DNA of 64,000 nucleotides, taken from NCBI RefSeq assembly GCF_021310995.1, contig NZ_CP054150.1:620001-684000 (forward strand), read 5' to 3'. The notes under the pieces are model-generated. The model did not search any database. It was not told where the DNA came from and saw nothing but the letters and a program-made list of their open reading frames with translations. Positions 1-8,417 of this stretch are shown in pieces; the stretch's first letter is position 1; every line of letters starts with the position of its first letter. The stretch comes from Agrobacterium vaccinii (GTDB lineage Bacteria; Pseudomonadota; Alphaproteobacteria; Rhizobiales; Rhizobiaceae). The position numbers and the translations under genes were made by a program.

Positions 1-1145
1 ATGCCATCGAACGCGCTCGCCTCGAACAGGAAGCCGATGCCAATCGCAGCCTGTCCGAGAAGGAACGCATTGCCCGCGAAGAACAGAAGGCTAAGGAAGC
101 AGCAGACACAAGCTTTGCCGTCGATAATCTGGCCGATGCGCTGTCGCGCCTGTCGGACGGCGATGTGTCCTATCGCATCAGCCAGCCCTTCGCTGCCCAT
201 CTCGATGCTGTCCGCAGCAACTTCAACTCGTCCGCTGAAAAGCTGCAATCGGCGCTGTCTCGCGTTGCCGAAAACGCTCGCGGTATCGACGCCGGTGCCA
301 ATGAAATCCGCTCGGCTGCCGATGATCTGGCCAAGCGCACCGAACAGCAGGCTGCATCGGTAGAAGAAACCGCAGCAGCTCTGGAGCAGATCACTACGAC
401 GGTGAAGGACAGCACCAAGCGTGCACAGGAAGCCGGTCATCTGGTTGCCAAGGCTCGCACGGGTGCCGAACAGTCCGGCAACGTCGTCCGCAAGGCCGTC
501 GTTGCGATGGAGCAGATCGAGAAGTCCTCGTCTGAAATCTCCAACATCATCAGCGTGATCGATGAGATCGCCTTCCAGACCAACCTTCTGGCACTCAACG
601 CCGGTGTTGAAGCGGCACGTGCCGGTGAAGCAGGCAAGGGCTTTGCGGTCGTGGCACAGGAAGTGCGCGAGCTTGCACAGCGTTCCGCAAATGCTGCGAA
701 GGACATCAAGGCGCTGATCACGACTTCGAACACGCAGGTTCAGGAAGGCGTCGAACTCGTCGGCCAGACCGGTCGTGCCTTGGAAACCATCGTGACCGAA
801 GTGCAGGAAATCAACCGCCATGTCGTGGCCATCGTGGACGCGGCGCAGGAGCAGTCTTCCGGTCTCCAGCAGATCAACACCGCTGTGAACCAGATGGACC
901 AGGACACGCAGAAGAACGCGGCCATGGTCGAAGAGCAGACGGCAGCCAGCCACGGCCTTGCAAAGGAAGCGGCGTCGCTCAACCAGTTGCTGGGCCAGTT
1001 CAGGCTGGGTGGTGGATACGAAGCACCGCGCCAGGCGACGCAGGCGCAGCGCCCGGTTCAGTCACCGGCCCGCGCGCTGGGTCGCAAGGTTGCCTCTGCC
1101 TTCAACGGCAGTGCCGCTGTAAAATCCGAATGGGAAGAGTTTTGA
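1..1145 (+). CDS. Methyl-accepting chemotaxis protein, 3' part (5' end outside window)
   Basis: The reading frame is open from base 3 and enters from the left edge, so only the last 380 codons are visible. The first ~60 residues are a charged helical HAMP-like stretch. They are followed by the cytoplasmic signalling hairpin with the receptor hallmark FQTNLLALNAGVEAARAGE, which binds CheA and CheW. The protein ends in EWEEF, close to the NWETF-type pentapeptide that tethers CheR/CheB in receptors subject to adaptational methylation. An internal ATG at 165 is not the real start because homologous sequence continues upstream. Sensory domain and ligand cannot be judged. An intrinsic terminator follows at 1192. 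Confidence 0.93.
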   Translation, partial: AIERARLEQEADANRSLSEKERIAREEQKAKEAADTSFAVDNLADALSRLSDGDVSYRISQPFAAHLDAVRSNFNSSAEKLQSALSRVAENARGIDAGANEIRSAADDLAKRTEQQAASVEETAAALEQITTTVKDSTKRAQEAGHLVAKARTGAEQSGNVVRKAVVAMEQIEKSSSEISNIISVIDEIAFQTNLLALNAGVEAARAGEAGKGFAVVAQEVRELAQRSANAAKDIKALITTSNTQVQEGVELVGQTGRALETIVTEVQEINRHVVAIVDAAQEQSSGLQQINTAVNQMDQDTQKNAAMVEEQTAASHGLAKEAASLNQLLGQFRLGGGYEAPRQATQAQRPVQSPARALGRKVASAFNGSAAVKSEWEEF

Positions 1146-1191
1146 GCCGAAAGGTTTGAATGACCTGATCCGATAAGATCATGATTGCATG

Positions 1192-1220
1192 CCGCCCGCG
1201 CTCGTCGCGGGTGGTTTTTT
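1192..1220 (+). terminator. Intrinsic terminator after the chemoreceptor gene
   Basis: A 9-bp stem (CCGCCCGCG with CGCGGGTGG, one G-T pair) with a 5-nt loop is followed directly by six T. It lies 47 bp after the chemoreceptor stop and before the ppdK leader. Confidence 0.8.
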
Positions 1221-1353
1221 ATGATGAGCGCTGGCGCCTGCGCCGTATTTATGCTGCACTGCGGTGGCAACCTGCCAAAACTGGCGTTTCCAACACTATG
1301 ACAATGCTGTAAAGGGTTGAAAAACAAGAACGCTTCTGGGTGGAGAGCGTAGA

Positions 1354-4080
1354 ATGAAAAAGTGGGTCTATACCTTTGGCGATGGGATCGCTGAGGGACG
1401 CGCGAGCGACATCGCCATATTGGGCGGCAAGGGCGCGAACCTTGCCGAAATGGCGAGTCTCGGCCTGCCTGTTCCCCCCGGCCTGACCATCATCAGCGAG
1501 GCCTGTGCGCGCTACCATCAGGGCGGTCGCTGTCTGCCTGAAGAGCTGAAATTGCAGGTCACCAGCGGTATTTCCGGCATGGAAGCCATCACCGGTCGCA
1601 CCTTCGGCTCCGGCTCTCAACCGCTTCTCCTTTCCATTCGCTCCGGCGCGCGCGCCTCCATGCCCGGCATGATGGACACCGTCCTTAACCTCGGCCTCAA
1701 TGACGAGACGGTGCAGGCGCTGGCCAGCGATTCGGGTGACGCTCGCTTTGCTTGGGATAGCTACCGCCGCTTCATCCAGATGTATGCCGATGTGGTGATG
1801 GGCCTCGACCACGAAATCTTCGAGGAAATCCTGGAGGATGAGAAGGGTCGTCTTGGATATGAATACGATACCGAACTGTCGGCGGATGAGTGGCAGCACA
1901 TCGTCTCGCTCTACAACGGCCTGATCGAAGACGAGCTCGGCGAGCCCTTTCCGCAGGACACGCAGGTGCAATTGTGGGGCGCCATCGGTGCCGTCTTTGC
2001 CAGCTGGATGAACACCCGCGCCGTCACCTATCGCCAACTGCACAATATTCCGGGCGATTGGGGCACGGCGGTCAACGTGCAGGCCATGGTGTTTGGCAAT
2101 CTCGGCTCTACGTCCGCGACTGGCGTTGCCTTCACCCGCAATCCCTCCACCGGCGAAAAAGAGCTATACGGCGAATTCCTCGTCAATGCGCAGGGCGAGG
2201 ATGTGGTCGCGGGCATTCGTACACCGCAATCCATCACCGAAGAGGCGCGCATAAACTCCGGCTCCGACAAGCCATCGATGGAAAAGCTGATGCCGGAGGC
2301 ATTTGCTGAATTCATGCAGATTTGCGGACGGCTGGAAGGCCATTACCGCGATATGCAGGATATGGAATTTACCATAGAGCGCGGCAAATTGTGGATGTTG
2401 CAGACTCGTGCTGGCAAGCGCACCACCAAGGCCGCGATGAAGATCGCCGTCGACATGGTGGCCGAAGGTCTGGTTACCACTGATGAAGCCATCTGCCGCA
2501 TCGAGCCATCCTCGCTGGATCAGTTGCTGCACCCGACCATCGATCCCTCCATCGAGCGCCCGATCATCGGCTCCGGCCTTCCGGCCTCGCCCGGTGCGGC
2601 ATCCGGTGAGATCGTCTTCAGCTCCGATGAGGCGGTAGCGGCAAAAGCCGAGGGACGCCGCGTGATTCTCGTGCGCATGGAAACCAGCCCGGAAGACATT
2701 CACGGAATGCACGCCGCCGAAGGCATCCTGACCACGCGCGGCGGCATGACCAGCCACGCGGCGGTGGTCGCGCGTGGCATGGGCATTCCCTGCGTATCAG
2801 GCGCAGGCTCCATGCGGGTGGATGTGCGCAACAATGTCCTGATCGGCGTCGGCTGCATGCTGAGACGGGGCGATGTCATCACTATCGACGGGTCGTCCGG
2901 TCGCGTGATGAAGGGCGAAGTGCCGATGACGCAGCCTGAACTGTCAGGGGATTTCGCCAAGCTGATGCAATGGGCAGACGCCACCCGCCGCATGACGGTG
3001 CGCACCAATGCCGACACACCTGCCGATGCCCGCGCCGCCCGAGCTTTTGGCGCCGAAGGCATTGGCCTGTGCCGTACCGAACACATGTTCTTCGAAGGCG
3101 ACCGCATTCAGGTGATGCGGGAAATGATCCTTGCCGAACACGAAGAGGGCAGGCGGGCAGCACTCGACCAGTTGCTGCCCATGCAGCGGCAGGATTTTAC
3201 CGACCTGTTTTCCATCATGCACGGCCTGCCGGTGACAATTCGCCTGCTCGACCCGCCCTTGCACGAATTCCTGCCGAAGACCGATGGCGAGATCGTGGAG
3301 GTCGCGGCGGCCATGGGCATGTCGCAGACGCTGTTCCGGCAACGGCTGGATGCACTGCATGAGTTCAACCCCATGCTCGGCCATCGCGGTTGCCGCCTAG
3401 CCATTTCCTATCCTGAAATCGCCGAAATGCAGGCTCGCGCCATTTTCGAAGCCGCCGTCGAAGCCGCACGCCAGACCGGCGCACCCGTCGTGCCGGAAAT
3501 CATGGTGCCGCTGGTTGGCCTGCGCTCGGAGCTGGACTATGTCCGCGCCGTCATCGACCGCGTCGCCGCCGCCGTGGCGCAGGAAACCGGCGTGACGCTG
3601 GAATATCTCACCGGGACCATGATCGAGCTACCGCGTGCCGCTCTCCGTGCCCATGTGATTGCCGAGGCCGCCGAATTCTTCTCCTTCGGCACCAACGACC
3701 TGACGCAAACGACATTCGGCATTTCCCGCGATGATGCCGCACGCTTCATTGAGACCTATCAGCGCAAAGGCATCATCGAGCGCGATCCCTTCGTTTCACT
3801 GGATTTCGACGGTGTCGGTGAGTTGATCCGCATCGCAGCAGATCGCGGTCGCCAGACGCGCCCGGAACTCAAGCTCGGCATTTGCGGCGAACATGGTGGC
3901 GATCCTGCCTCCATCCATTTCTGTGAGGATGCGGGTCTTGATTACGTGTCCTGCTCGCCCTTCCGCGTGCCGATTGCACGGCTATCTGCGGCGCAGGCAA
4001 CGCTCTCCATGGCGCAAAAACGTGACACCGAAGCCGTTTCGAAAGTCGTGGCTTTCCGGGCCATTCCGGCGAAGGTCTAG
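1354..4080 (+). CDS. ppdK: Pyruvate, phosphate dikinase
   Basis: This 908-residue protein has the full length of the family. The enzyme interconverts pyruvate + ATP + Pi and phosphoenolpyruvate + AMP + PPi, linking glycolysis and gluconeogenesis in the cytoplasm. Domains in order are the N-terminal nucleotide-binding region (about 1-350), the swivelling phosphohistidine domain with TRGGMTSHAAVVAR (catalytic His near 467), and the C-terminal PEP/pyruvate barrel with GTNDLTQTTFG and GICGEHGGDP (catalytic Cys near 844). The ATG follows a GGAG Shine-Dalgarno about 8 nt upstream. The stop overlaps the stop of the convergent lipoprotein gene. In rhizobia this enzyme is usually gluconeogenic or anaplerotic; that role is inferred here. 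Confidence 0.97.
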   Translation: MKKWVYTFGDGIAEGRASDIAILGGKGANLAEMASLGLPVPPGLTIISEACARYHQGGRCLPEELKLQVTSGISGMEAITGRTFGSGSQPLLLSIRSGARASMPGMMDTVLNLGLNDETVQALASDSGDARFAWDSYRRFIQMYADVVMGLDHEIFEEILEDEKGRLGYEYDTELSADEWQHIVSLYNGLIEDELGEPFPQDTQVQLWGAIGAVFASWMNTRAVTYRQLHNIPGDWGTAVNVQAMVFGNLGSTSATGVAFTRNPSTGEKELYGEFLVNAQGEDVVAGIRTPQSITEEARINSGSDKPSMEKLMPEAFAEFMQICGRLEGHYRDMQDMEFTIERGKLWMLQTRAGKRTTKAAMKIAVDMVAEGLVTTDEAICRIEPSSLDQLLHPTIDPSIERPIIGSGLPASPGAASGEIVFSSDEAVAAKAEGRRVILVRMETSPEDIHGMHAAEGILTTRGGMTSHAAVVARGMGIPCVSGAGSMRVDVRNNVLIGVGCMLRRGDVITIDGSSGRVMKGEVPMTQPELSGDFAKLMQWADATRRMTVRTNADTPADARAARAFGAEGIGLCRTEHMFFEGDRIQVMREMILAEHEEGRRAALDQLLPMQRQDFTDLFSIMHGLPVTIRLLDPPLHEFLPKTDGEIVEVAAAMGMSQTLFRQRLDALHEFNPMLGHRGCRLAISYPEIAEMQARAIFEAAVEAARQTGAPVVPEIMVPLVGLRSELDYVRAVIDRVAAAVAQETGVTLEYLTGTMIELPRAALRAHVIAEAAEFFSFGTNDLTQTTFGISRDDAARFIETYQRKGIIERDPFVSLDFDGVGELIRIAADRGRQTRPELKLGICGEHGGDPASIHFCEDAGLDYVSCSPFRVPIARLSAAQATLSMAQKRDTEAVSKVVAFRAIPAKV

Positions 4081-4346
4081 CGATTCTGCACGATGATACG
4101 GCGTTCCACCACAACAGGGCGATAGAACATATCGCGGCTGGATTGTGCCTGCCATGCACGCGCATCCGCGCGGCGGTCGAGGTCCAGATCCAGCAGGCAT
4201 CCGGCCATCTGGTCCGTATTGGGGCGGAAGCCATAACCGCGGCAGGTCGTCTCATCACGTGCGCGTCGCTCTTCCGGGCTCAGCGTCTGGCAGGACGAAA
4301 GCGCCATGGCAACGCCAAGTGCGCCAAGAACGATGGAAACACGCAT
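4077..4346 (-). CDS. Small outer-membrane-type lipoprotein of unknown function
   Basis: The 89-residue product starts with a typical lipoprotein signal peptide and lipobox (residues MALSSC, lipidated Cys near 18), so it should be exported and anchored in a membrane. The mature part is short, charged and contains two further Cys. The ATG at 4346 is chosen over an upstream in-frame ATG because a GGAG Shine-Dalgarno lies 6-8 nt before it and the signal peptide begins there. Its stop overlaps the ppdK stop on the other strand. Function unknown. Confidence 0.8.
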   Translation of the reverse strand: MRVSIVLGALGVAMALSSCQTLSPEERRARDETTCRGYGFRPNTDQMAGCLLDLDLDRRADARAWQAQSSRDMFYRPVVVERRIIVQNR

Positions 4347-4648
4347 GATGATAACTCCTGTAATGTCGGCCTGCCGCTCGATCTGCCTGGCACACTGATA
4401 CGACTGTTTTCTTCCGTAGAAAAGTCCGGCGTCTGGCAAAGGTTGCGTAGGCGAAACAGATCACGCAAAACTGTGATAGACCGGGCACCCAGCGCCCAAA
4501 CGGATTCCCTTCGGCCCGGAAACACATTATGACGTGATATCGGGCGATTCCCGCGAACGCTGCTGTTCGCGCGGGGTGGCTTTCAGCAAGACGACAGCAT
4601 GTCAGGCGAAACGTATTCGACGGCACATGCGCATCCGGGTGCCGCTTT
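4347..4648. other. Intergenic region between divergent genes
   Basis: About 300 bp between the divergent lipoprotein and DUF1499 genes. Both must have promoters here, but no convincing -35/-10 pair, operator repeat or RNA structure stands out. Frames that look open here have no ribosome-binding site or recognisable protein features. Confidence 0.4.
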
Positions 4649-5569
4649 ATGACTGTTCGTTTCGTTCGGCCCGTATCCTATGCGGCGTATCTTTCCCGAT
4701 ATCTCGGGCTGTCTTCGCTCGTCCTGTTTCTCATCGCCGCGCCCCTGCATCGGTTCGGGCCGTTGACCACGCCCGATTTCATCTCGCTTGCCCTGTTGTC
4801 AGCGGCAATCGCGGTCGCAGCTCTCGTGCTCGCCATGATCGGCCTGTTGCGTCTGTGGGTCTCTGGCGCAAAAGGTGGCATGTGGTCTCTGGCAGCGCTT
4901 GCTTTGGTAGCACTACCGCTCGGTGCTGTGGGTTTCGCGACGTTTCTCTATTGGCAGAAACCACCGCTTTACGATGTCTCGACCGATGTCACGGATACGC
5001 CGAACTGGCTCTCCATTCCCAAAGCCAACCAGCAATGGATGCCCCGCCCGCCCACCGTTTCCAAGGCCGAGCGCGACGTGCAGCTGGCCGCCTATCCCAG
5101 CCTTGCCGGTCATCGCTATGAAGGTGCCATCGACCGCGTCTATACGGCTGCACGCAAGGTGGCGAAGGCGCAGCACATCCGCATCGCCCATACCGACGGC
5201 CTTATAGGCTCGCTACCGGACGTGCAGCCCGGCGTACCACCGCAGGATCAGACCGAAGGCGCAAACGACACGCCCGTCGAAGAACTGCCGACGAACGTTC
5301 CCGTGCCCTTGGCCAGACCGCTCGATGCACCGGCCCCGACCTTCTTCAACGGCAGCGGCGTGGTGCTGTTGCAGGGCGAAATGCGCACCCTGATCTGGGG
5401 TCTGCGCTATGATATCCTCATTCGCCTGCGCGAAGACACCGAAACCACCCTCGTCGACGTCCGCATCGCCTCCCGCTATGGTCCCCACGATCTGGGTGTC
5501 GGCGCCGAGATGGCCGAAGCCTATCTAGACGCGCTGGATGCAGAAATGCAGGGTTTGAACGATAATTGA
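4649..5569 (+). CDS. DUF1499 membrane protein
   Basis: A 306-residue protein with about three predicted membrane helices in the first 105 residues, then a soluble domain with the DUF1499 pattern, including TDTPNWLSIPKANQQW near 112 and a basic patch KVAKAQHIRIAHTDG. A proline-rich linker follows. DUF1499 proteins are common in Rhizobiales and have no settled function. It converges on the DCC operon, with 6 bp between the stops. Confidence 0.85.
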   Translation: MTVRFVRPVSYAAYLSRYLGLSSLVLFLIAAPLHRFGPLTTPDFISLALLSAAIAVAALVLAMIGLLRLWVSGAKGGMWSLAALALVALPLGAVGFATFLYWQKPPLYDVSTDVTDTPNWLSIPKANQQWMPRPPTVSKAERDVQLAAYPSLAGHRYEGAIDRVYTAARKVAKAQHIRIAHTDGLIGSLPDVQPGVPPQDQTEGANDTPVEELPTNVPVPLARPLDAPAPTFFNGSGVVLLQGEMRTLIWGLRYDILIRLREDTETTLVDVRIASRYGPHDLGVGAEMAEAYLDALDAEMQGLNDN

Positions 5570-5575
5570 ACGAGA

Positions 5576-6022
5576 TCAGAGGAAACGATTGCGTTCGTCA
5601 TCCGTCGGTATCCGGCAAGCCTGACTTCGTCCGGCAATTTTCATTCGGTTGCGGGCGACAAGATCATAAACCCAGTCTCGAAGACTGCGCGGCAAGAAGC
5701 GCAGCAGTGCCAAGAGGCTGACAGCCCCGCCCAAAAGCTGAAGCACGCGCAACACACCATCGGAGCGGGGATAGGCAATCCCGTTTTCAATCAGCAGGCT
5801 TGTTTCGTAGTTGTCGGTTCGATAGCCGTAGTGGCGCATCAACGCAGTACCGAGTTCAAATTGCGCAGGCGTGAAGCGAAACACCCTTTTCTTATCGTGC
5901 CGTAGAACGAAGTTGATATCCCGAGAGCAAAACCCGCAATCGTCGTCAAAAACGATGAGTGGCTTGTCGTCGGGAAAATCCGGAACCGACGGATCGTCGC
6001 GGTAGCTATAAGCCCTACCCAT
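5576..6022 (-). CDS. Thiol-disulfide oxidoreductase-like DCC family protein (DUF393)
   Basis: A 148-residue protein with the family signature FDDDCGFC (residues about 25-32), the DxxCxxC active-site motif of this thioredoxin-like family. The ATG at 6022 has an AGGAG ribosome-binding site and gives the normal family length. It is the last gene of a tight leftward set (cupin, MBL hydrolase, this gene; 10-bp gaps), so the three are probably co-transcribed. A redox role is inferred from the motif; the substrate is unknown. Confidence 0.88.
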   Translation of the reverse strand: MGRAYSYRDDPSVPDFPDDKPLIVFDDDCGFCSRDINFVLRHDKKRVFRFTPAQFELGTALMRHYGYRTDNYETSLLIENGIAYPRSDGVLRVLQLLGGAVSLLALLRFLPRSLRDWVYDLVARNRMKIAGRSQACRIPTDDERNRFL

Positions 6023-6032
6023 TGTCTCGCTC

Positions 6033-6941
6033 CTATGTCGGCAGATAAACACCACCCAGCGAAGGCGGACCTTCGGTCTGTACCTCGCCTTTTTCGATCA
6101 GGTCCTCGATGTGGGCCAGAACCGATAGCGCGGCAGCGCCGTGCAGGCGCACATCCGTACTGCGGTAGATGACCTTCACCATGTCCGCGATCGACCTGTC
6201 ACCCGCCTTGATGCGGGCGAGCACGGCTTTTTCGCGCATGCGCCGGTGGGCACGAAGACCACGCATGAAGGCGTTGGGTTCGGTCACCGGGCCGCCATGG
6301 CCGGGCAGGAACAGCCTGTCATCGCGTTTGAGAAGCTTGTCCAGCGAGGCCATGTAATCGCTCATGGCCCCATCCGGCGGCGCAACGATGGTCGTGGCCC
6401 AGGCCATGACGTGGTCTGCCGAAAACACGATGTCACGTCCTTCCAGCGCGAAGGCGGCGTGATTGGCCGTATGGCCCGGCGTGTGCAGCGCCGTCAGCGT
6501 CCAGCCGTCGCCGGAGATACCTTCGCCATCCGCCAGCGTCACATCAGGCACGAAATCCGTATCGGAGCTTTCCGCAAAAGGGTTGAGCTCGCCTGCATGC
6601 AGCGTACGCGCGGCGCGATGCGGCCCTTCCGCAATGGTCAGCGCCCCGGTCGCTTCACGCAAACGCGCAGCAAGCGGGGAGTGATCGCGATGCGTATGGC
6701 TGACGAAAATATGCGTAACCTCGCGGCCCTCGAGAGCCGTCATCAAGGCCTGAAAATGCGCATCGTCTGCCGGGCCGGGGTCTATCACGGCCACGGAATC
6801 CTTGCCAACGATGTAGCTATTCGTGCCGTGAAAGGTGAACGGGGAGGGATTGTTGACGGTAAGACGCTGCACGTCCTGCGCCACCGGCACGGCGAGGCCA
6901 TAAGCAGGCTCGAAATCACGGTTGAAATTCGGGTCTGCCAT
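6033..6941 (-). CDS. MBL-fold metallo-hydrolase
   Basis: A 302-residue metallo-beta-lactamase-fold protein. The zinc motif SHTHRDH is at residues 81-87, followed by further metal ligands in HTPGHTANHAAF and FSADHVMAW. This is the glyoxalase II / RNase Z-like hydrolase layout, with a C-terminal helical region as in LACTB2-like members. The ATG at 6941 is preferred because upstream in-frame codons read through the cupin gene. It lies between the cupin and DCC genes in one operon. The natural substrate cannot be told from sequence. Confidence 0.92.
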   Translation of the reverse strand: MADPNFNRDFEPAYGLAVPVAQDVQRLTVNNPSPFTFHGTNSYIVGKDSVAVIDPGPADDAHFQALMTALEGREVTHIFVSHTHRDHSPLAARLREATGALTIAEGPHRAARTLHAGELNPFAESSDTDFVPDVTLADGEGISGDGWTLTALHTPGHTANHAAFALEGRDIVFSADHVMAWATTIVAPPDGAMSDYMASLDKLLKRDDRLFLPGHGGPVTEPNAFMRGLRAHRRMREKAVLARIKAGDRSIADMVKVIYRSTDVRLHGAAALSVLAHIEDLIEKGEVQTEGPPSLGGVYLPT

Positions 6942-6951
6942 GCCGTTCGCC

Positions 6952-7248
6952 TTACTTGTACTCGATCTCGATGAACGACATCGGCTCGCTGCCGCCATTG
7001 ACGACATTATGCGAAATACCGGCATCGCGCCGATAGGCTGCGCCCTTCGCCACATCCACCTGTCGACTTCCCGTTTCGTCTTCGATCAGAAACTGGCAGT
7101 CGGTCATCGGCACGACGACATAGCCAAGACCATGCGTGTGGTGCCCGGTTGCAGCACCGGGCTCAAAGTCCCAGCGAATGATCCTGACGACGGTATCATC
7201 GACCAGCGTCGTGGGAATGGCAGGCGGGCGGGCACTATATTTGCTCAT
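6952..7248 (-). CDS. Small cupin-domain protein
   Basis: The 98 residues form a single cupin barrel. Cupin motif 1 appears as GHHTHGLGYVVVPM with two His, and motif 2 as RRDAGISHNVVNGG. Such single-domain cupins bind a metal and act as small sensors, isomerases or dioxygenase-like proteins; which one applies here is not visible. First gene of the leftward cupin-MBL-DCC operon. Confidence 0.88.
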   Translation of the reverse strand: MSKYSARPPAIPTTLVDDTVVRIIRWDFEPGAATGHHTHGLGYVVVPMTDCQFLIEDETGSRQVDVAKGAAYRRDAGISHNVVNGGSEPMSFIEIEYK

Positions 7249-7421
7249 GAACAGATTGGCCTGAAAAGCACTGAAACAAAGGTTGTATCCTCACGTAACA
7301 TGAAGCTTCTGGCCGACCCACAAGAAATATCGCCCCTCCCTCAACTTAATGATTGCCGCTGCCATTGCGCTTTGCTAATCAGGCCCGGTTCAGGCAGTGG
7401 CGCTTTGCCCATCTGCCCTGT

Positions 7422-7496
7422 TGGGGCGTCGCCAAGCGGTAAGGCACCGGTTTTTGGTACCGGCATTCCCAGGTTCGAATCCTGGCGCCCCAGCCA
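7422..7496 (+). tRNA. tRNA-Gln (anticodon UUG)
   Basis: A full cloverleaf is visible: 7-bp acceptor stem TGGGGCG/CGCCCCA, D arm, anticodon stem with loop carrying TTG, and a T arm with TTCGAAT. The CCA tail is encoded (7494-7496). It is transcribed opposite to the neighbouring cupin and YcxB-like genes. Confidence 0.97.
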
Positions 7497-7573
7497 GTTT
7501 TGAAAACGGCACACATTGCACAGCATCGTTGCATTGCTTCTGTCAGGCAATGGATAATTTCGTTCGAAGTTTC

Positions 7574-8182
7574 TTAAGTCTCAAACTTGACGCCCGCTAG
7601 GCGAGGCGGAGATATGGGCTCAGTGCCCCACCAGTTTCGCAAGGCGATATCGAGTTCCTGGGCTTCGGTGTCGTCGAATATTCGCTTCGGTAAAACGTGA
7701 GCCTGAGTTTTCGAGGTCCAGAAATAGTAACGCTCTGCGTCTTCCTCAACGCTATAGAGACTCTCCCACGGACAAATCCATGTTTGTTGCCGAATAAGAA
7801 TGGAGACGCCGTTGGTATCGACCGTCATTTCCATTGGGACATTGACAGCCTCGCGTGCTTCGAGAAAACCCTTCCAAAACCCGCGGAACTGCGCGCGGAA
7901 AAAGCCGTAAAGCAACCAGGCAAGAGCTGGGCCTGAAGCGATAGCACCTATGACGATCGCCACAGCTGTTAAACGGTTCCCGTTCTTCCACCAGTCAAAC
8001 GCAAATATGAAACCGGTAAAAAGCGTACACAGAGTGATAAACCCGGCAAAGCGGCCAAAAGGCAAAGGTTCAGTGCGGGCATAGCGAACCGCCAAGTGGT
8101 CTTCGACGCTGAGTTCAAACTGCTTTTTAAAGGAAGGTGTCGTCGATCTACGCCAAATAGAAGGAACGGTCGACTTGGTCAT
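7574..8182 (-). CDS. YcxB-like membrane protein
   Basis: A 202-residue protein with two hydrophobic helices (about residues 45-65 and 73-95), then a soluble C-terminal domain with a YcxB-like pattern (VDTNGVSILIRQQTWICPWESLYSVEED). The ATG at 8182 is chosen because AGGAAG lies 6-9 nt upstream. Members are inner-membrane proteins of unknown function. Confidence 0.72.
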   Translation of the reverse strand: MTKSTVPSIWRRSTTPSFKKQFELSVEDHLAVRYARTEPLPFGRFAGFITLCTLFTGFIFAFDWWKNGNRLTAVAIVIGAIASGPALAWLLYGFFRAQFRGFWKGFLEAREAVNVPMEMTVDTNGVSILIRQQTWICPWESLYSVEEDAERYYFWTSKTQAHVLPKRIFDDTEAQELDIALRNWWGTEPISPPRLAGVKFET

Positions 8183-8342
8183 TTGATCTTCCTTTGCATT
8201 GGATCGGTTCATAGATACCGCCATTGCTCACCTTGGCAATAAGCCGGTACTTATTGAATACTTGTCCTCGCAAGGGTCATTTTTGCCATCTGTAAATTGT
8301 GGATGCAAGCAAAGATTGCGTCACGTCTAAATGCCACAAACG

Positions 8343-8372
8343 ACAAGGGCGCGCCTGCAGACGTGCCCTTGT
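8343..8372 (-). terminator. Perfect 8-bp hairpin downstream of mqo
   Basis: ACAAGGGC (8343-8350) pairs perfectly with GCCCTTGT (8365-8372), 46 bp after the mqo stop. The T-run on the leftward strand is poor, so it may be a weak or Rho-assisted terminator or an mRNA 3'-end stabiliser. Confidence 0.35.
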
Positions 8373-8417
8373 GTTCAAAAATTTTCGACTGGCGTTGATG
8401 TGCGCCAAAGTCGATTG

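Noticed and set aside
1249..2043. 264-codon leftward frame opposite ppdK
   Set aside because: Shadow of ppdK codon bias; no start signal or domain.
7341..7550. 69-codon leftward frame across tRNA-Gln
   Set aside because: It is the antisense of the tRNA (reads ...WLGRQDSNLG..., a well-known false protein pattern).
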